Positions 16,190 to 25,144 of a DNA stretch of 64,000 bases are shown here, in pieces. The position numbers were made by a program, and so were the translations under genes. This DNA is from Alteromonas oceanisediminis. Lineage in GTDB: Bacteria; Pseudomonadota; Gammaproteobacteria; Enterobacterales; Alteromonadaceae. The first letter of the stretch is position 1. Every line of letters starts with the position of its first letter. The stretch is from contig NZ_JAHCTA010000001.1 in NCBI RefSeq assembly GCF_018474025.1, forward strand, positions 620,001 to 684,000. Direction: 5' to 3'. Below the pieces are notes generated by a model. The model searched no databases. It had not been told where the DNA came from and worked only from the letters and a program-made list of their open reading frames with translations.

Positions 16190-17581
16190 ATGAAAAAAAC
16201 ATTAATCTCGTTGATTGTTGGCGTTGGTCTCGCCTCCAACGCGTTAGCCGACGATCTTGTACAAGTGTATCAACAAGCGGTCGAAAATGATCCGGTGGTA
16301 AATCGAGCTAAAGCAGACCGAGATGTCGCTTTTGAGGCTATCACGGAAAGTCGCGCAGCATTGTTGCCGCAAATCTCCGCCGATTTAAGTTACACCATGA
16401 GCACGCGGGACAACACCAACCCAATCACTGATCCAGTCACCGAACAGTTTCTTGGGTTCGCCGTTTTCGAAAATGAAACTGAAACGCTGGGTTATGGGGC
16501 TGAACTTAGAATGTCGCTGTATGATCATGCCCGTTGGTTAGGGCTGGATCGTGCCGAGTTGGTCGCGCAGCAGAGCGAAGCAAATTATTCATCCATTTTA
16601 CAAGGCCTGATTGAACGTACGGTTACCGCCTATTTAAATGTGTTGCGCGCTAAAGATAATGTCGAATTCGTTAAGGCCGAGAAACGCGCCATTGAGCGTC
16701 AATTGGAGCAAACCAAGCAACGCTTTGAAGTGGGTCTGACGGCGATAACCGATGTACACGAAGCGCAAGCAAATTTCGACAACACGGTGGCACAGCAAAT
16801 CCGGGCAGAGAACAATCTAGAACTGCGTTTGGAAGAACTGCGCGAAATCACGGGTAAATATCATGATCGTTTGTTCGTGCTCGATACGGAAAAATTCAGT
16901 GCCAGCAAACCTTCGCCAGAATCGGTCAATCAGTGGCTAGAGTTAGCTCAAGAAGGCAATTTGGAGTTACTGGTTCAGCGCTTTGCAAAAGACATCGCTA
17001 AAGAAGATATTGATATTGCGCATGCGGGCCATTATCCAACGCTTTCACTCAACGGCAGCTACGGACAAACGGATACAACCGTAGTAGGTGCTGCTCAAGG
17101 CGGTGGTGATTTAGACGTACCTAAGCTGAACAATCAATCCATCGGCATTACGTTGAATGTGCCTATTTATCAGGGCGGTGCCGTTAGCTCACGTACAGAG
17201 CAGGCACGTTATCGTTATGTAGCGGCTTCGGAAAGTCTGGAGCTTACTTATCGTCAGACAGTACGTTCTGTCCGCAGTTCGTACAACGACGTAAATGCAG
17301 CGATATCCACAATTCGCGCGCTTGACCAAGCAGTGGTTTCAGCGCAGAGCGCGCTAGAAGCGACTGACGCTGGTTTTGAAGTGGGTACACGAACGATTGT
17401 TGATGTGCTGAATAGCACGCGTAACTTATTTGATGCGCGCCGCAACTTAGCTGGAGCACGTTACGACTTTATCCAGTCAATCATTAGCTTAAAACGTGCC
17501 GCGGGCAATTTGTCAAAAAGTGATATCGAAGCCGTCAATCAGGGGTTAATGCCTGCGCCTATTGAGGATGAGGCTTCCTGA
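16190..17581 (+). CDS. tolC: Outer-membrane efflux channel TolC
   Basis: A 463-residue TolC-family protein forming the outer-membrane and periplasmic tunnel for tripartite drug efflux and type I secretion. It has a signal peptide (cleavage at ALA-DD) and two homologous halves, each with long heptad helices: LVQVYQQAVENDPVVNRAKADR and QRFEVGLTAITDVHEAQANFDN in the first, and AQSALEATDAGFEVGTRTIVDVLNSTRNLFDA in the second. The GLTAITDV / GTRTIVDVLN pair is the classic TolC signature. Its position divergent from nudF, upstream of parE, is conserved from E. coli. No efflux partner genes are nearby, so it probably serves several systems. Followed by a strong terminator. Confidence 0.96.
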   Translation: MKKTLISLIVGVGLASNALADDLVQVYQQAVENDPVVNRAKADRDVAFEAITESRAALLPQISADLSYTMSTRDNTNPITDPVTEQFLGFAVFENETETLGYGAELRMSLYDHARWLGLDRAELVAQQSEANYSSILQGLIERTVTAYLNVLRAKDNVEFVKAEKRAIERQLEQTKQRFEVGLTAITDVHEAQANFDNTVAQQIRAENNLELRLEELREITGKYHDRLFVLDTEKFSASKPSPESVNQWLELAQEGNLELLVQRFAKDIAKEDIDIAHAGHYPTLSLNGSYGQTDTTVVGAAQGGGDLDVPKLNNQSIGITLNVPIYQGGAVSSRTEQARYRYVAASESLELTYRQTVRSVRSSYNDVNAAISTIRALDQAVVSAQSALEATDAGFEVGTRTIVDVLNSTRNLFDARRNLAGARYDFIQSIISLKRAAGNLSKSDIEAVNQGLMPAPIEDEAS

Positions 17582-17625
17582 AATACCGCTGACCTTTAAC
17601 AACGGTCTACGTTGCATGAAAAGAT

Positions 17626-17662
17626 AAATCCCGCTGAGACAACCGACTCAGCGGGATTTTTA
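17626..17662 (+). terminator. Rho-independent terminator of tolC
   Basis: AAATCCCGCTGAG (17626-17638), 8-base loop, CTCAGCGGGATTT (17647-17659), then further T. It lies 45 bp past the tolC stop. Confidence 0.9.
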
Positions 17663-17754
17663 TTTAACTTGAATTTAGGACCACTCCGTCCGGCAGCGCC
17701 GTCAAACTCAGAACTCTGCGTTACTCAAGATCGCATTAACGCGTTATTTAAGCC

Positions 17755-17946
17755 TTAAGCGGAAGTCAGTCGCCGCATTTTCTCGAGCAATTCCTGAATA
17801 TCCTGCTTGAGCTGATGGGCCTCATTCACTGATGACATTGGCGGCACTTCTTGGGTTGCAGCTGGGTGGGATAATGCTGCTAGCCGCTGGCTGACCTGGA
17901 GTAATTGTTCACGTAACGTCGCCGACGTATATTGTACAGGTTTCAT
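17755..17946 (-). CDS. Small hypothetical protein downstream of the ion channel gene
   Basis: A 63-residue soluble protein with two predicted helices, REQLLQVSQRLAALS and a heptad-like AHQLKQDIQELLEKMRRLTSA that could form a coiled coil; a Pro/Ser-rich stretch separates them. The ATG at 17946 has a very good ribosome-binding site (AAGGAGAG), which is the main reason to accept it. A more upstream ATG at 17961 lacks one. It lies about 80 bp after the channel gene on the same strand. The family was not recognised; a role with the channel is only suggested by proximity. Confidence 0.55.
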   Translation of the reverse strand: MKPVQYTSATLREQLLQVSQRLAALSHPAATQEVPPMSSVNEAHQLKQDIQELLEKMRRLTSA

Positions 17947-18029
17947 TAGCTCTCCTTGCACTGAATGATGGCGTCCATTGCTTTGTAGTGCAAACCATAC
18001 AGGATCCTGACGAGATTGAAAATAGCCCG

Positions 18030-18839
18030 TCAGGATTTCGGTGTCTGCTCTGCCAACTGCTTGACCATCGCCTTGAGCTCTTTGATCTCACAGTGCAGGT
18101 CGTCAAGGGTTGGCTCCGTGCTGGTCAGCGCCGCTTCGCGTTTATGTTCTTCTTCCATCACACTCACCACAATACCAATCACCATATTCAGAAAAGCAAA
18201 CGTAGTGAGGAAGATAAAGGTCATATAGTACAGCCAACTCATGGGGTAGATTTCCATGGTTTCATACTGCACATCCGTCCAATCTTCGAAGGTCATCACA
18301 CGAAACAACGTCAACATCGATCGGGCAATGTTACCCCACAAGAAGGGGTTGATATCTTTAAACAGATAACTTCCGACTGCGGCATAAATATAAAAGATGA
18401 TAAACAACAGAAGAACGACGTAGCCCAACTGTGGTAACGCTTTCAGTAGCGAGTTGATAAGTACCCTCAGTTCAGGAATGATGGAGACCATTCGCAGTAC
18501 TCTAAAAACGCGTACCAATCTGGCAAGCAGCGCCATTTCGCTATCTTGAATGGGGATCAGGCTGACCACTACCACGAGCGTATCAAACACATTCCAACCC
18601 GATTTGAAGAAGTCTTTTTTATTCGGTTCGGCAATGAAGCGAACGGTAATTTCGAACAGAAAGAACACCGTAATAAATACATCTAAGACACTGGTCAACG
18701 AGTAAGCAAAGGTGGGTAACTCGTAGGTCTTAGCGCCGATCTCCAATGCAGAAACGATGATCACTGCAACCACAAACAGCTCAAAAGCACGATTGTTTTT
18801 CAGCCGAAGTAGTCGCTCTTGCATAGCCTGATAGGTCAT
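18030..18839 (-). CDS. Voltage-gated cation channel of the bacterial sodium-channel family, acidic filter
   Basis: A 269-residue single-domain six-transmembrane channel that would work as a homotetramer in the inner membrane. The voltage-sensor helix S4 has regularly spaced arginines R107, R110, R113 and R116 (ARLVRVFRVLRMV). The pore loop LFRVMTFEDWTD lies at residues 179-189, S6 is FIFLTTFAFLNMVIGIVV, and a C-terminal coiled-coil segment (DDLHCEIKELKAMVKQLAEQ) fits tetramer assembly. In sodium-selective NavAb the filter is TLESWSM; here it is TFEDWTD, with acidic residues at the S and M positions. This resembles the engineered calcium-selective form (TLDDWSD), so calcium or mixed selectivity is possible. 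It lies between the PrsT-like gene and a small unknown, all leftward. Confidence 0.92.
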   Translation of the reverse strand: MTYQAMQERLLRLKNNRAFELFVVAVIIVSALEIGAKTYELPTFAYSLTSVLDVFITVFFLFEITVRFIAEPNKKDFFKSGWNVFDTLVVVVSLIPIQDSEMALLARLVRVFRVLRMVSIIPELRVLINSLLKALPQLGYVVLLLFIIFYIYAAVGSYLFKDINPFLWGNIARSMLTLFRVMTFEDWTDVQYETMEIYPMSWLYYMTFIFLTTFAFLNMVIGIVVSVMEEEHKREAALTSTEPTLDDLHCEIKELKAMVKQLAEQTPKS

Positions 18840-18951
18840 GATGTTCTAATCTAAAAAAGCGGAGACGCGCAGTTAATATGACCGCGCGCTCGGTTATTCA
18901 AGTGAAGCCTGTAATATTTATGGCACGCTTAGGCATTCAGCCAAGCGCCGT

Positions 18952-21723
18952 CTATTGAGACAGCGCTTGCTTTATGTCGTTAACGACGGGTTGTGATTCA
19001 GGTGCCGTAAACTGACGTTCGTTGAACCGGCGCTTGGCGATTGTCAGTTTGTCAGCTTTGATCAATGTCTGTACATAATTGAGATAAATTTCCTCACTTT
19101 GCACGCTGTCATCAATCGTCTTTTCATACAAACCAACCGCTTTATCGAACTCTCCTTGTGCGACATAAATTTGCGCCAGTGTGTCAGCGGCAGCAGCATT
19201 GCGGGGCTGTAATGACACAGCACGTTCGGCAAGTGGTTGTGCTCCTGCCAAATCCCCTGCCTGCAGTTTGAGGTAGGCCAAGTTATTCATCGCCACAAAG
19301 TTCTTTCTGTTGGTGTCGATTAACGCTTGGTATTCACTCACTGCAGCGCTGGGATCGCGACTGATTTTACGTTCAGCCAGCAGCATTCGAGCGCGTTCAT
19401 CAGTTGGGTTTTCACTGACATACTCAGTTAAGGTAGCAAAACCCGCGTCCATTTCGTCAGCACCTTCCTGAGTGCGCAACAGTAGCAGCAGATTGCGCAG
19501 GTTCGGTCTTGCTTCATACGCCAAACTCGCAGGCGCAATAGCGTCATCAAATTTTTCTTCCTGTACCAGGTTACGCGCCACAATACCCTTAACAAAGGCG
19601 AGTTCTTGCGCTTGCTCAGGCAGAGCATCCAGCAGTTTACGACTTTGTTTCACTTCGCCTTGCAAGCTCAAAAAGTGGCTGTGTAACAAATCGACTTGCA
19701 CATCATCTCGTTGTGTTTTAAATCGCTTGATAATAGCGATGGCGTCGGCCGGTTGGTTCAACAAGTCAAAAATTAACAGATTCCCCAGTAATGCATCTTT
19801 GTCGAATGGATAGAGTGACAGCCATTGTTCATAATGCTGTTGAGCCCCTTCTAAATTATTGCTCTGCAACAACGTTTGTCCCTTGAGCTGCCAGAAATCG
19901 CGCGATACCTGACGTGAAGGTTTTATCGGCTCCAAGGTTTTTATGGCATCTTCATACAAACCGTCCGATGCCTGCATGCGCGCATAAACTAAGCGTAAAT
20001 CTTCATTTTTGGGCTGTTTACTGAGCTGTGATTTGGTCGCTTTAAGCGCTTTGCTTGCATCACCTTGCCGCTTTTCTACCTGATATTGCATCGCTAGCGC
20101 GCCCAGATGATCCGGCTTTTGCGCTAACACTTTACGCACAAGGGCCAAACTCTCAGCATGCTCGCCTTGCTGCGCCGACAACGTGGCGCGAGCCATCAAT
20201 AATGAAGGATCATTAGGTGCGATTTGAGCAGCAGCATCATATTGTCTGTTTGCTTCAGCCATATCATTCTGGCGCAGGGCAACATCGGCAGCCAGCAAGT
20301 ATGGCGTGACACTGTCAGGTGAATTTTTCTTCCATTCCTGCGCTAGTTTTAATGCTTTATCAAGCTGATTCGTGGCCAGATAAGCCGTTCCCAGTGTGGT
20401 TTGCGCCGTGGCTGACTCAGGCGCTTTCTCGACTGCCTGCTCCAAGTTGATAATGCCCTCAATCTGGTTCATCGACATCTGCAACACACCCGTGCGCAGT
20501 AAGTCATCGGCATCCTCTGACACGCCTTTGCTACGCTCAAGCATACTCTGAGCATCCGCCAGATTGCCCGATTTAAGCAGTTCAAAACCCGCTCTGGAAA
20601 ACAATTCAGCGTCGTCTTCAGAAACAGCGTCAACACGTTGTAGCGCCGAATTGGCATCGCTGACTAGACCCAATTGTAACTGGCTGGCCGCCAATAATTT
20701 AAGCCCAGCATGGTTGTCTGGAAGCACCGAAGCAATCAGTGATAAATGTGTATTTGCCGACTCGAAATCACCTAACTCATAAGCGGTAAAACCTGCCACT
20801 AAACGCAATACGGGATCATTCCGGCCGCCGTTAATTGCCGTTTCCAGATACGAATATGCGGCTTTGTACTCTTGCTGCTGCGCTAAAATAATCCCCTTCA
20901 TCTGGTTCAACATAGGGTTTTTTGCACTCAGCTTCAGCAGTTCATCAACGTAGGTTTCAGCCTGCTCAGTTCGGCCTAATTCGATGAGCATTGAGGCCAA
21001 CATGAACTGCGTGTTGACGTCCTCAGGAAATTTGTCCAGATAGTCGACATACGCATCAACCGCCTGATCAATTTCCTGTTGTTGCAGATACAAACGCGCC
21101 AATAGCATCAGTGCATCGCGATTCAGCGGCGATTGATCACGCAGGGCTTTTGCCTGCGCAAGTGCTTGTTCTGTTTGCCCATCAATCACCAAACCGAGAG
21201 TTTCAACAAGCCCCTTGTACACCGAACTTGTGTCGAGCGTCACCAGTTCATCAATAAGGGCTTTGGCGGCATCCAAATCATCCAATTCAATAAACGACTG
21301 TACTTTGTAGTAGCCCACTTCCACCCGCTCGGCTGTGGTCATGTCGTTTTCAGTGTGATCCAGATCAGCCAGCGCGTTAAAGGCACCGGTACGCTGATAA
21401 GCCTGAGAAAGCAGTGGTACAACTTGAGAGGCGGGGTGGCCTAAATCCATCGCACGGCGAAGCTCTTTTTCAGCACTATCAAACTCATTCTGGCTAAGGT
21501 AAACCTTGCCTAGCTCGAAACGCGCATCAGCAGCGTCAGGGTCCGCTTGAATCGCATTCTTTAACTCGACGACCGCCGATTTTGGGTCATCAGCTTCGAT
21601 GTAAGCCTGCGCAGCTTCAATATGTTCTTCGCTGGTTTTCTTGGAACACGCGGAGAGCATGACTATAACAGCAATGCTCAGTGCCAGTGCTCGAGATGGG
21701 CGGAGACCTGATCGGGTTCTCAT
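18952..21723 (-). CDS. TPR-repeat lipoprotein of the PrsT family
   Basis: A 923-residue lipoprotein: signal peptide with lipobox LSAC (Cys at about residue 26), followed by at least 15 tetratricopeptide repeats (for example PDAADARFELGKVYLSQNEFDSAEKELRRAM). Length and repeat layout match PrsT, the TPR lipoprotein of PEP-CTERM/exosortase export systems, which is thought to scaffold exopolysaccharide or surface-protein export. No exosortase, PEP-CTERM substrate or polysaccharide gene is in this window, so the role here is inferred only from the family. The start at 21723 has GAAGGAAG as ribosome-binding site. Divergent from deaD across 228 bp. Confidence 0.82.
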   Translation of the reverse strand: MRTRSGLRPSRALALSIAVIVMLSACSKKTSEEHIEAAQAYIEADDPKSAVVELKNAIQADPDAADARFELGKVYLSQNEFDSAEKELRRAMDLGHPASQVVPLLSQAYQRTGAFNALADLDHTENDMTTAERVEVGYYKVQSFIELDDLDAAKALIDELVTLDTSSVYKGLVETLGLVIDGQTEQALAQAKALRDQSPLNRDALMLLARLYLQQQEIDQAVDAYVDYLDKFPEDVNTQFMLASMLIELGRTEQAETYVDELLKLSAKNPMLNQMKGIILAQQQEYKAAYSYLETAINGGRNDPVLRLVAGFTAYELGDFESANTHLSLIASVLPDNHAGLKLLAASQLQLGLVSDANSALQRVDAVSEDDAELFSRAGFELLKSGNLADAQSMLERSKGVSEDADDLLRTGVLQMSMNQIEGIINLEQAVEKAPESATAQTTLGTAYLATNQLDKALKLAQEWKKNSPDSVTPYLLAADVALRQNDMAEANRQYDAAAQIAPNDPSLLMARATLSAQQGEHAESLALVRKVLAQKPDHLGALAMQYQVEKRQGDASKALKATKSQLSKQPKNEDLRLVYARMQASDGLYEDAIKTLEPIKPSRQVSRDFWQLKGQTLLQSNNLEGAQQHYEQWLSLYPFDKDALLGNLLIFDLLNQPADAIAIIKRFKTQRDDVQVDLLHSHFLSLQGEVKQSRKLLDALPEQAQELAFVKGIVARNLVQEEKFDDAIAPASLAYEARPNLRNLLLLLRTQEGADEMDAGFATLTEYVSENPTDERARMLLAERKISRDPSAAVSEYQALIDTNRKNFVAMNNLAYLKLQAGDLAGAQPLAERAVSLQPRNAAAADTLAQIYVAQGEFDKAVGLYEKTIDDSVQSEEIYLNYVQTLIKADKLTIAKRRFNERQFTAPESQPVVNDIKQALSQ

Positions 21724-21951
21724 TTCACTTCCTTCTTGTCGAAACGTTGAATTTGCGTGCGTATCGTACAGTAATCACGCCACCATGTGAGAATAACTCG
21801 GTTAGATAACATGGTATGCAAAGAGGTTATCGAATATACTACAATCTTTGCAACACTAAAGCGGTTTTAGCAGCAATAAGTCACTGAGGGTTCAGTGCGG
21901 CTCAAAGCAACCGCTACGGCTTTGCCCCGCCCTAACACTTCAGGACACTAC

Positions 21952-23727
21952 ATGACTACAACTGTCGACATTAAATTTAGCGACTTGGGCCTCCCCGACG
22001 CTATTCTCCAAGCCCTTGAAAAAGTAGGCTATGAAAAACCTTCACCAATACAGGCTGAAGCAATACCGCTCATTTTAGAAGGCCATGATTTACTTGGCCA
22101 AGCGCAAACGGGTACCGGTAAAACCGCGGCGTTTGCATTGCCCATGCTGGCAAAGATTGATGCCGAAGCAAAACTTCCGCAGCTTCTGGTACTTGCGCCT
22201 ACGCGTGAACTGGCGATCCAAGTGGCCGAAGCTTTTCAAGTGTACGCCAGCTTTTCGAAAAAAATCAAAGTACTACCTATTTACGGTGGCCAATCGTACG
22301 ACAATCAAATCCGTCAACTGAAACGCGGCGTTCAGGTCGTTGTCGGCACGCCAGGGCGCGTTATTGACCACATTAATCGTGGCACACTCAAACTTAACGA
22401 GCTTAAATTTTTGGTGTTGGATGAAGCGGATGAAATGCTTCGGATGGGCTTTATCGACGACGTGGAGCACATTCTTAGCCACGCGCCACAAGAGCGTCAA
22501 ACCGCGCTGTTCTCGGCCACCATGCCAGAGCCTATTCGCAAAATCACGCAGCGCTATTTGAAAACGCCCAAACACGTGAAGATTGCGTCAAAGGTAAGCA
22601 CAGCAAGCACCATCCGCCAGCGTTATTGCCAAGTGGCTCCGCATCACAAGCTTGAAGCGCTTACGCGTATTATGGAAGTTGAGCCTTTCGACGGTGTGAT
22701 TGTGTTTGTGCGCACAAAAACGGCCACGATAGAACTGGCCGAAAAACTCTCAGCGCGCGGCTATGACGTAGAACCTCTCAATGGTGACATTCCACAAAAC
22801 GCCCGTGAGCGCACCGTGGAACGTTTGAAGCAAGGCAAAATTGATATACTGGTTGCTACCGACGTTGTGGCGCGAGGGCTGGATGTTGAACGGGTAAGCC
22901 ACGTGGTTAACTTTGATATCCCTTATGATTCAGAGTCTTACGTGCATCGCATTGGTCGTACGGGCCGTGCGGGTCGAACAGGTGATGCCATTCTCTTCAT
23001 CTCACATCGCGAAAAGCGCCTGTTATTTTCGATAGAGAAAACCACCAAGCAACCGATTGAACAAATGGAAATTCCTTCCATTAACGAATTAAACGAATCT
23101 CGATTGTCGCGCTTCAAACGTAATGTCGTCGAAGCGCTTGAAGATAACAGTATTGAGCAGTTTATGCCGGTTATCGACAGTATTCGAGAGGAAAACGACG
23201 TCGCACCCGAGCGCTTGCTTGCGGCATTGGCTAAGCTTGCTCAAGGTGAAGAGCCACTCTTATTGAAAGAGTCTGATCGCCCTGATTTGACGGCTCGCCC
23301 AACGCGTGACAGTGGCCGAGGCGATCGCCAAGAACGTGGTCATCGCGGTGACCGACCTGATCGGGGTGAGCGCAAGCCTCGCGCGCCAAGGGGAGGCAAA
23401 GCTGAAGCGGGTAAACAGCGTTTTCGGATTGATGTAGGCCACTCGCACGGTGTTAAGCCGGGTAATATCGTGGGTGCCATCGCAAATGAAGCCAATATCA
23501 GCAGTAAGCATATAGGCGCGATTGAGATTTACGATCATTTCAGCACGGTCGATTTGCCCGAGGGCATGCCAGCAGAGACACGCGACTTGCTGCAGAACAC
23601 GCGCGTCGCTGGCCAACGCATCGCGCTGCGCGAATGGTCTGATGAGCCACCTAAAAAAGGGGCAGGCAAGCCCCGTGGCGACAAACCCGACGCCAGTAAA
23701 CGCAGAAAGCCGCGTTTCGACAAATAG
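21952..23727 (+). CDS. deaD: DEAD-box RNA helicase DeaD/CsdA
   Basis: A 591-residue ATP-dependent RNA helicase acting in 50S ribosome assembly and mRNA decay at low temperature. All core motifs are present: AQTGTGKT, PTRELA, TPGR, DEAD, SAT, ARGLDV and HRIGRTGRAG. After the helicase core come a linker, an Arg/Gly/Asp-rich stretch (GRGDRQERGHRGDRPDRGER) and a DbpA-type RNA-binding domain (IDVGHSHGVKPGNIVGAIANE), as in DeaD rather than RhlB or SrmB. I chose the ATG at 21952 with AGGAC before it; the frame is open further up without homology. A long AT-rich leader (21724-21951) is in keeping with cold-shock control, but no specific element was identified. Confidence 0.95.
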   Translation: MTTTVDIKFSDLGLPDAILQALEKVGYEKPSPIQAEAIPLILEGHDLLGQAQTGTGKTAAFALPMLAKIDAEAKLPQLLVLAPTRELAIQVAEAFQVYASFSKKIKVLPIYGGQSYDNQIRQLKRGVQVVVGTPGRVIDHINRGTLKLNELKFLVLDEADEMLRMGFIDDVEHILSHAPQERQTALFSATMPEPIRKITQRYLKTPKHVKIASKVSTASTIRQRYCQVAPHHKLEALTRIMEVEPFDGVIVFVRTKTATIELAEKLSARGYDVEPLNGDIPQNARERTVERLKQGKIDILVATDVVARGLDVERVSHVVNFDIPYDSESYVHRIGRTGRAGRTGDAILFISHREKRLLFSIEKTTKQPIEQMEIPSINELNESRLSRFKRNVVEALEDNSIEQFMPVIDSIREENDVAPERLLAALAKLAQGEEPLLLKESDRPDLTARPTRDSGRGDRQERGHRGDRPDRGERKPRAPRGGKAEAGKQRFRIDVGHSHGVKPGNIVGAIANEANISSKHIGAIEIYDHFSTVDLPEGMPAETRDLLQNTRVAGQRIALREWSDEPPKKGAGKPRGDKPDASKRRKPRFDK

Positions 23728-23740
23728 CGAGTTTGGTACG

Positions 23741-25144
23741 ATGCGCTACTTCCCGGTTTTTGTGGATACACAACACACACGAGCGTTGCTGGTGGGTGCC
23801 GGTGAAGTGGGCGCGCGCAAACTGGAACTCCTGTTAAAAACGCAAGCTCGCATCACCGTGGTAGCCCCCTATGTTTGCCCTACCGTGATGAAGCTGGTGT
23901 CCAACAATGACATCACGCTTAAACAGCGAGAATTCGAAGACGCTGATATTGCCGATAATAATCTGATTTTTGTGGCAACCGACAAACCAGAGGTGAATCA
24001 ACACGTTCACGATTTGGCCGTCGCTCAGGATAAATTGGTCAACGTGGTCGACAACACACCGCTGTGTAAATTTATCACCCCCTCTATCGTGGATCGTTCG
24101 CCTATCATCATCGCCATGAGTTCAGGCGGCGTTGCGCCTGTGCTGCTGCGCTACTTGCGACAGAAACTCGAAAGCGTCATCCCAGCGCAGGTCAGTCGAT
24201 TGGGTACTTTTTCAGAGCGTTTTCGAGACAAAGTAAAGCACACACTGAAAAGCGTCACCGAGCGTCGCTACTTTTGGGAAGATGTGCTCGACGGCGATAT
24301 TGCTGAGGATGTCATTCAGCAACGCGACGAACTCGCTGCTGAGAAATTGCTTGAATTGCTGGCACAGTATCAATCAGACAAGCCGGTGCAAGGGCAGGTT
24401 TATCTGGTTGGCGCAGGCCCGGGTGATCCTGACTTACTCACCTTTCGAGCATTGCGATTGATGCAAAAAGCCGATGTGGTTGTGTACGACAGGCTAGTGT
24501 CACCTGACATTCTGGAACTGGTTCGTCGTGACGCTGAAAAGATTTATGTTGGCAAAGCGAAAAGTCGTCATACGCTTCCTCAGCAGGATATTAACGAGTT
24601 ACTGGTTAGCGAAGCGCTGAAGGGCAACCGAGTGGTTCGCCTGAAAGGCGGCGATCCTTTTGTGTTTGGCCGCGGCGGCGAAGAAATACAAACCTTGCTC
24701 AAACACCAGATCGGCTTTGAAGTCGTGCCGGGGATCACCGCTGCCACTGGCGCGGCGAGCTATGCGGGCATTCCATTAACACACCGTGATTTTGCCCAGA
24801 GTGTGGTATTTGCCACTGGGCACCTGAAAGACGACAGCATTGACTTAAACTGGCAAGCACTCGCGCAACCGAACCAAACCTGCGTGTTTTACATGGGTTT
24901 GACCGGCCTCGGGATTATTTGCCAGCAGTTGATAAAGCACGGATTGCCAGCAGACACCCCCATTGCATTGGTAGAGTCTGCCACGATGGTGCAACAAAAA
25001 GTCATCACCGGCACGCTGAACACCATCGAGTCAATTGCAACTGAGCATGATATCAAACCCCCTACCTTGACCATCGTGGGCGGTGTAGTATCACTGCACA
25101 ATCAGTTGAATTGGTTTCAAACATGTTCGGAAAACGACGTTTAA
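23741..25144 (+). CDS. cysG: Siroheme synthase CysG (trifunctional)
   Basis: A 467-residue fusion that makes siroheme from uroporphyrinogen III. The N-terminal half is the NAD-dependent precorrin-2 dehydrogenase/ferrochelatase (MRYFPVFVDTQHTRALLVGAGEVGARK, VVDNTPLCKFITPSIVDRSP). The C-terminal half is the SAM-dependent uroporphyrinogen III methyltransferase (VYLVGAGPGDPDLLTFRALR, VVRLKGGDPFVFGRGGEE, VPGITAATGAASYAGIPLTHRD). Siroheme serves sulfite and nitrite reductases; none are nearby. I chose the ATG at 23741, 13 bp after the deaD stop, where homology begins. The frame is open earlier, inside deaD, without meaning. It overlaps the next gene by 22 bp. Confidence 0.96.
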   Translation: MRYFPVFVDTQHTRALLVGAGEVGARKLELLLKTQARITVVAPYVCPTVMKLVSNNDITLKQREFEDADIADNNLIFVATDKPEVNQHVHDLAVAQDKLVNVVDNTPLCKFITPSIVDRSPIIIAMSSGGVAPVLLRYLRQKLESVIPAQVSRLGTFSERFRDKVKHTLKSVTERRYFWEDVLDGDIAEDVIQQRDELAAEKLLELLAQYQSDKPVQGQVYLVGAGPGDPDLLTFRALRLMQKADVVVYDRLVSPDILELVRRDAEKIYVGKAKSRHTLPQQDINELLVSEALKGNRVVRLKGGDPFVFGRGGEEIQTLLKHQIGFEVVPGITAATGAASYAGIPLTHRDFAQSVVFATGHLKDDSIDLNWQALAQPNQTCVFYMGLTGLGIICQQLIKHGLPADTPIALVESATMVQQKVITGTLNTIESIATEHDIKPPTLTIVGGVVSLHNQLNWFQTCSENDV

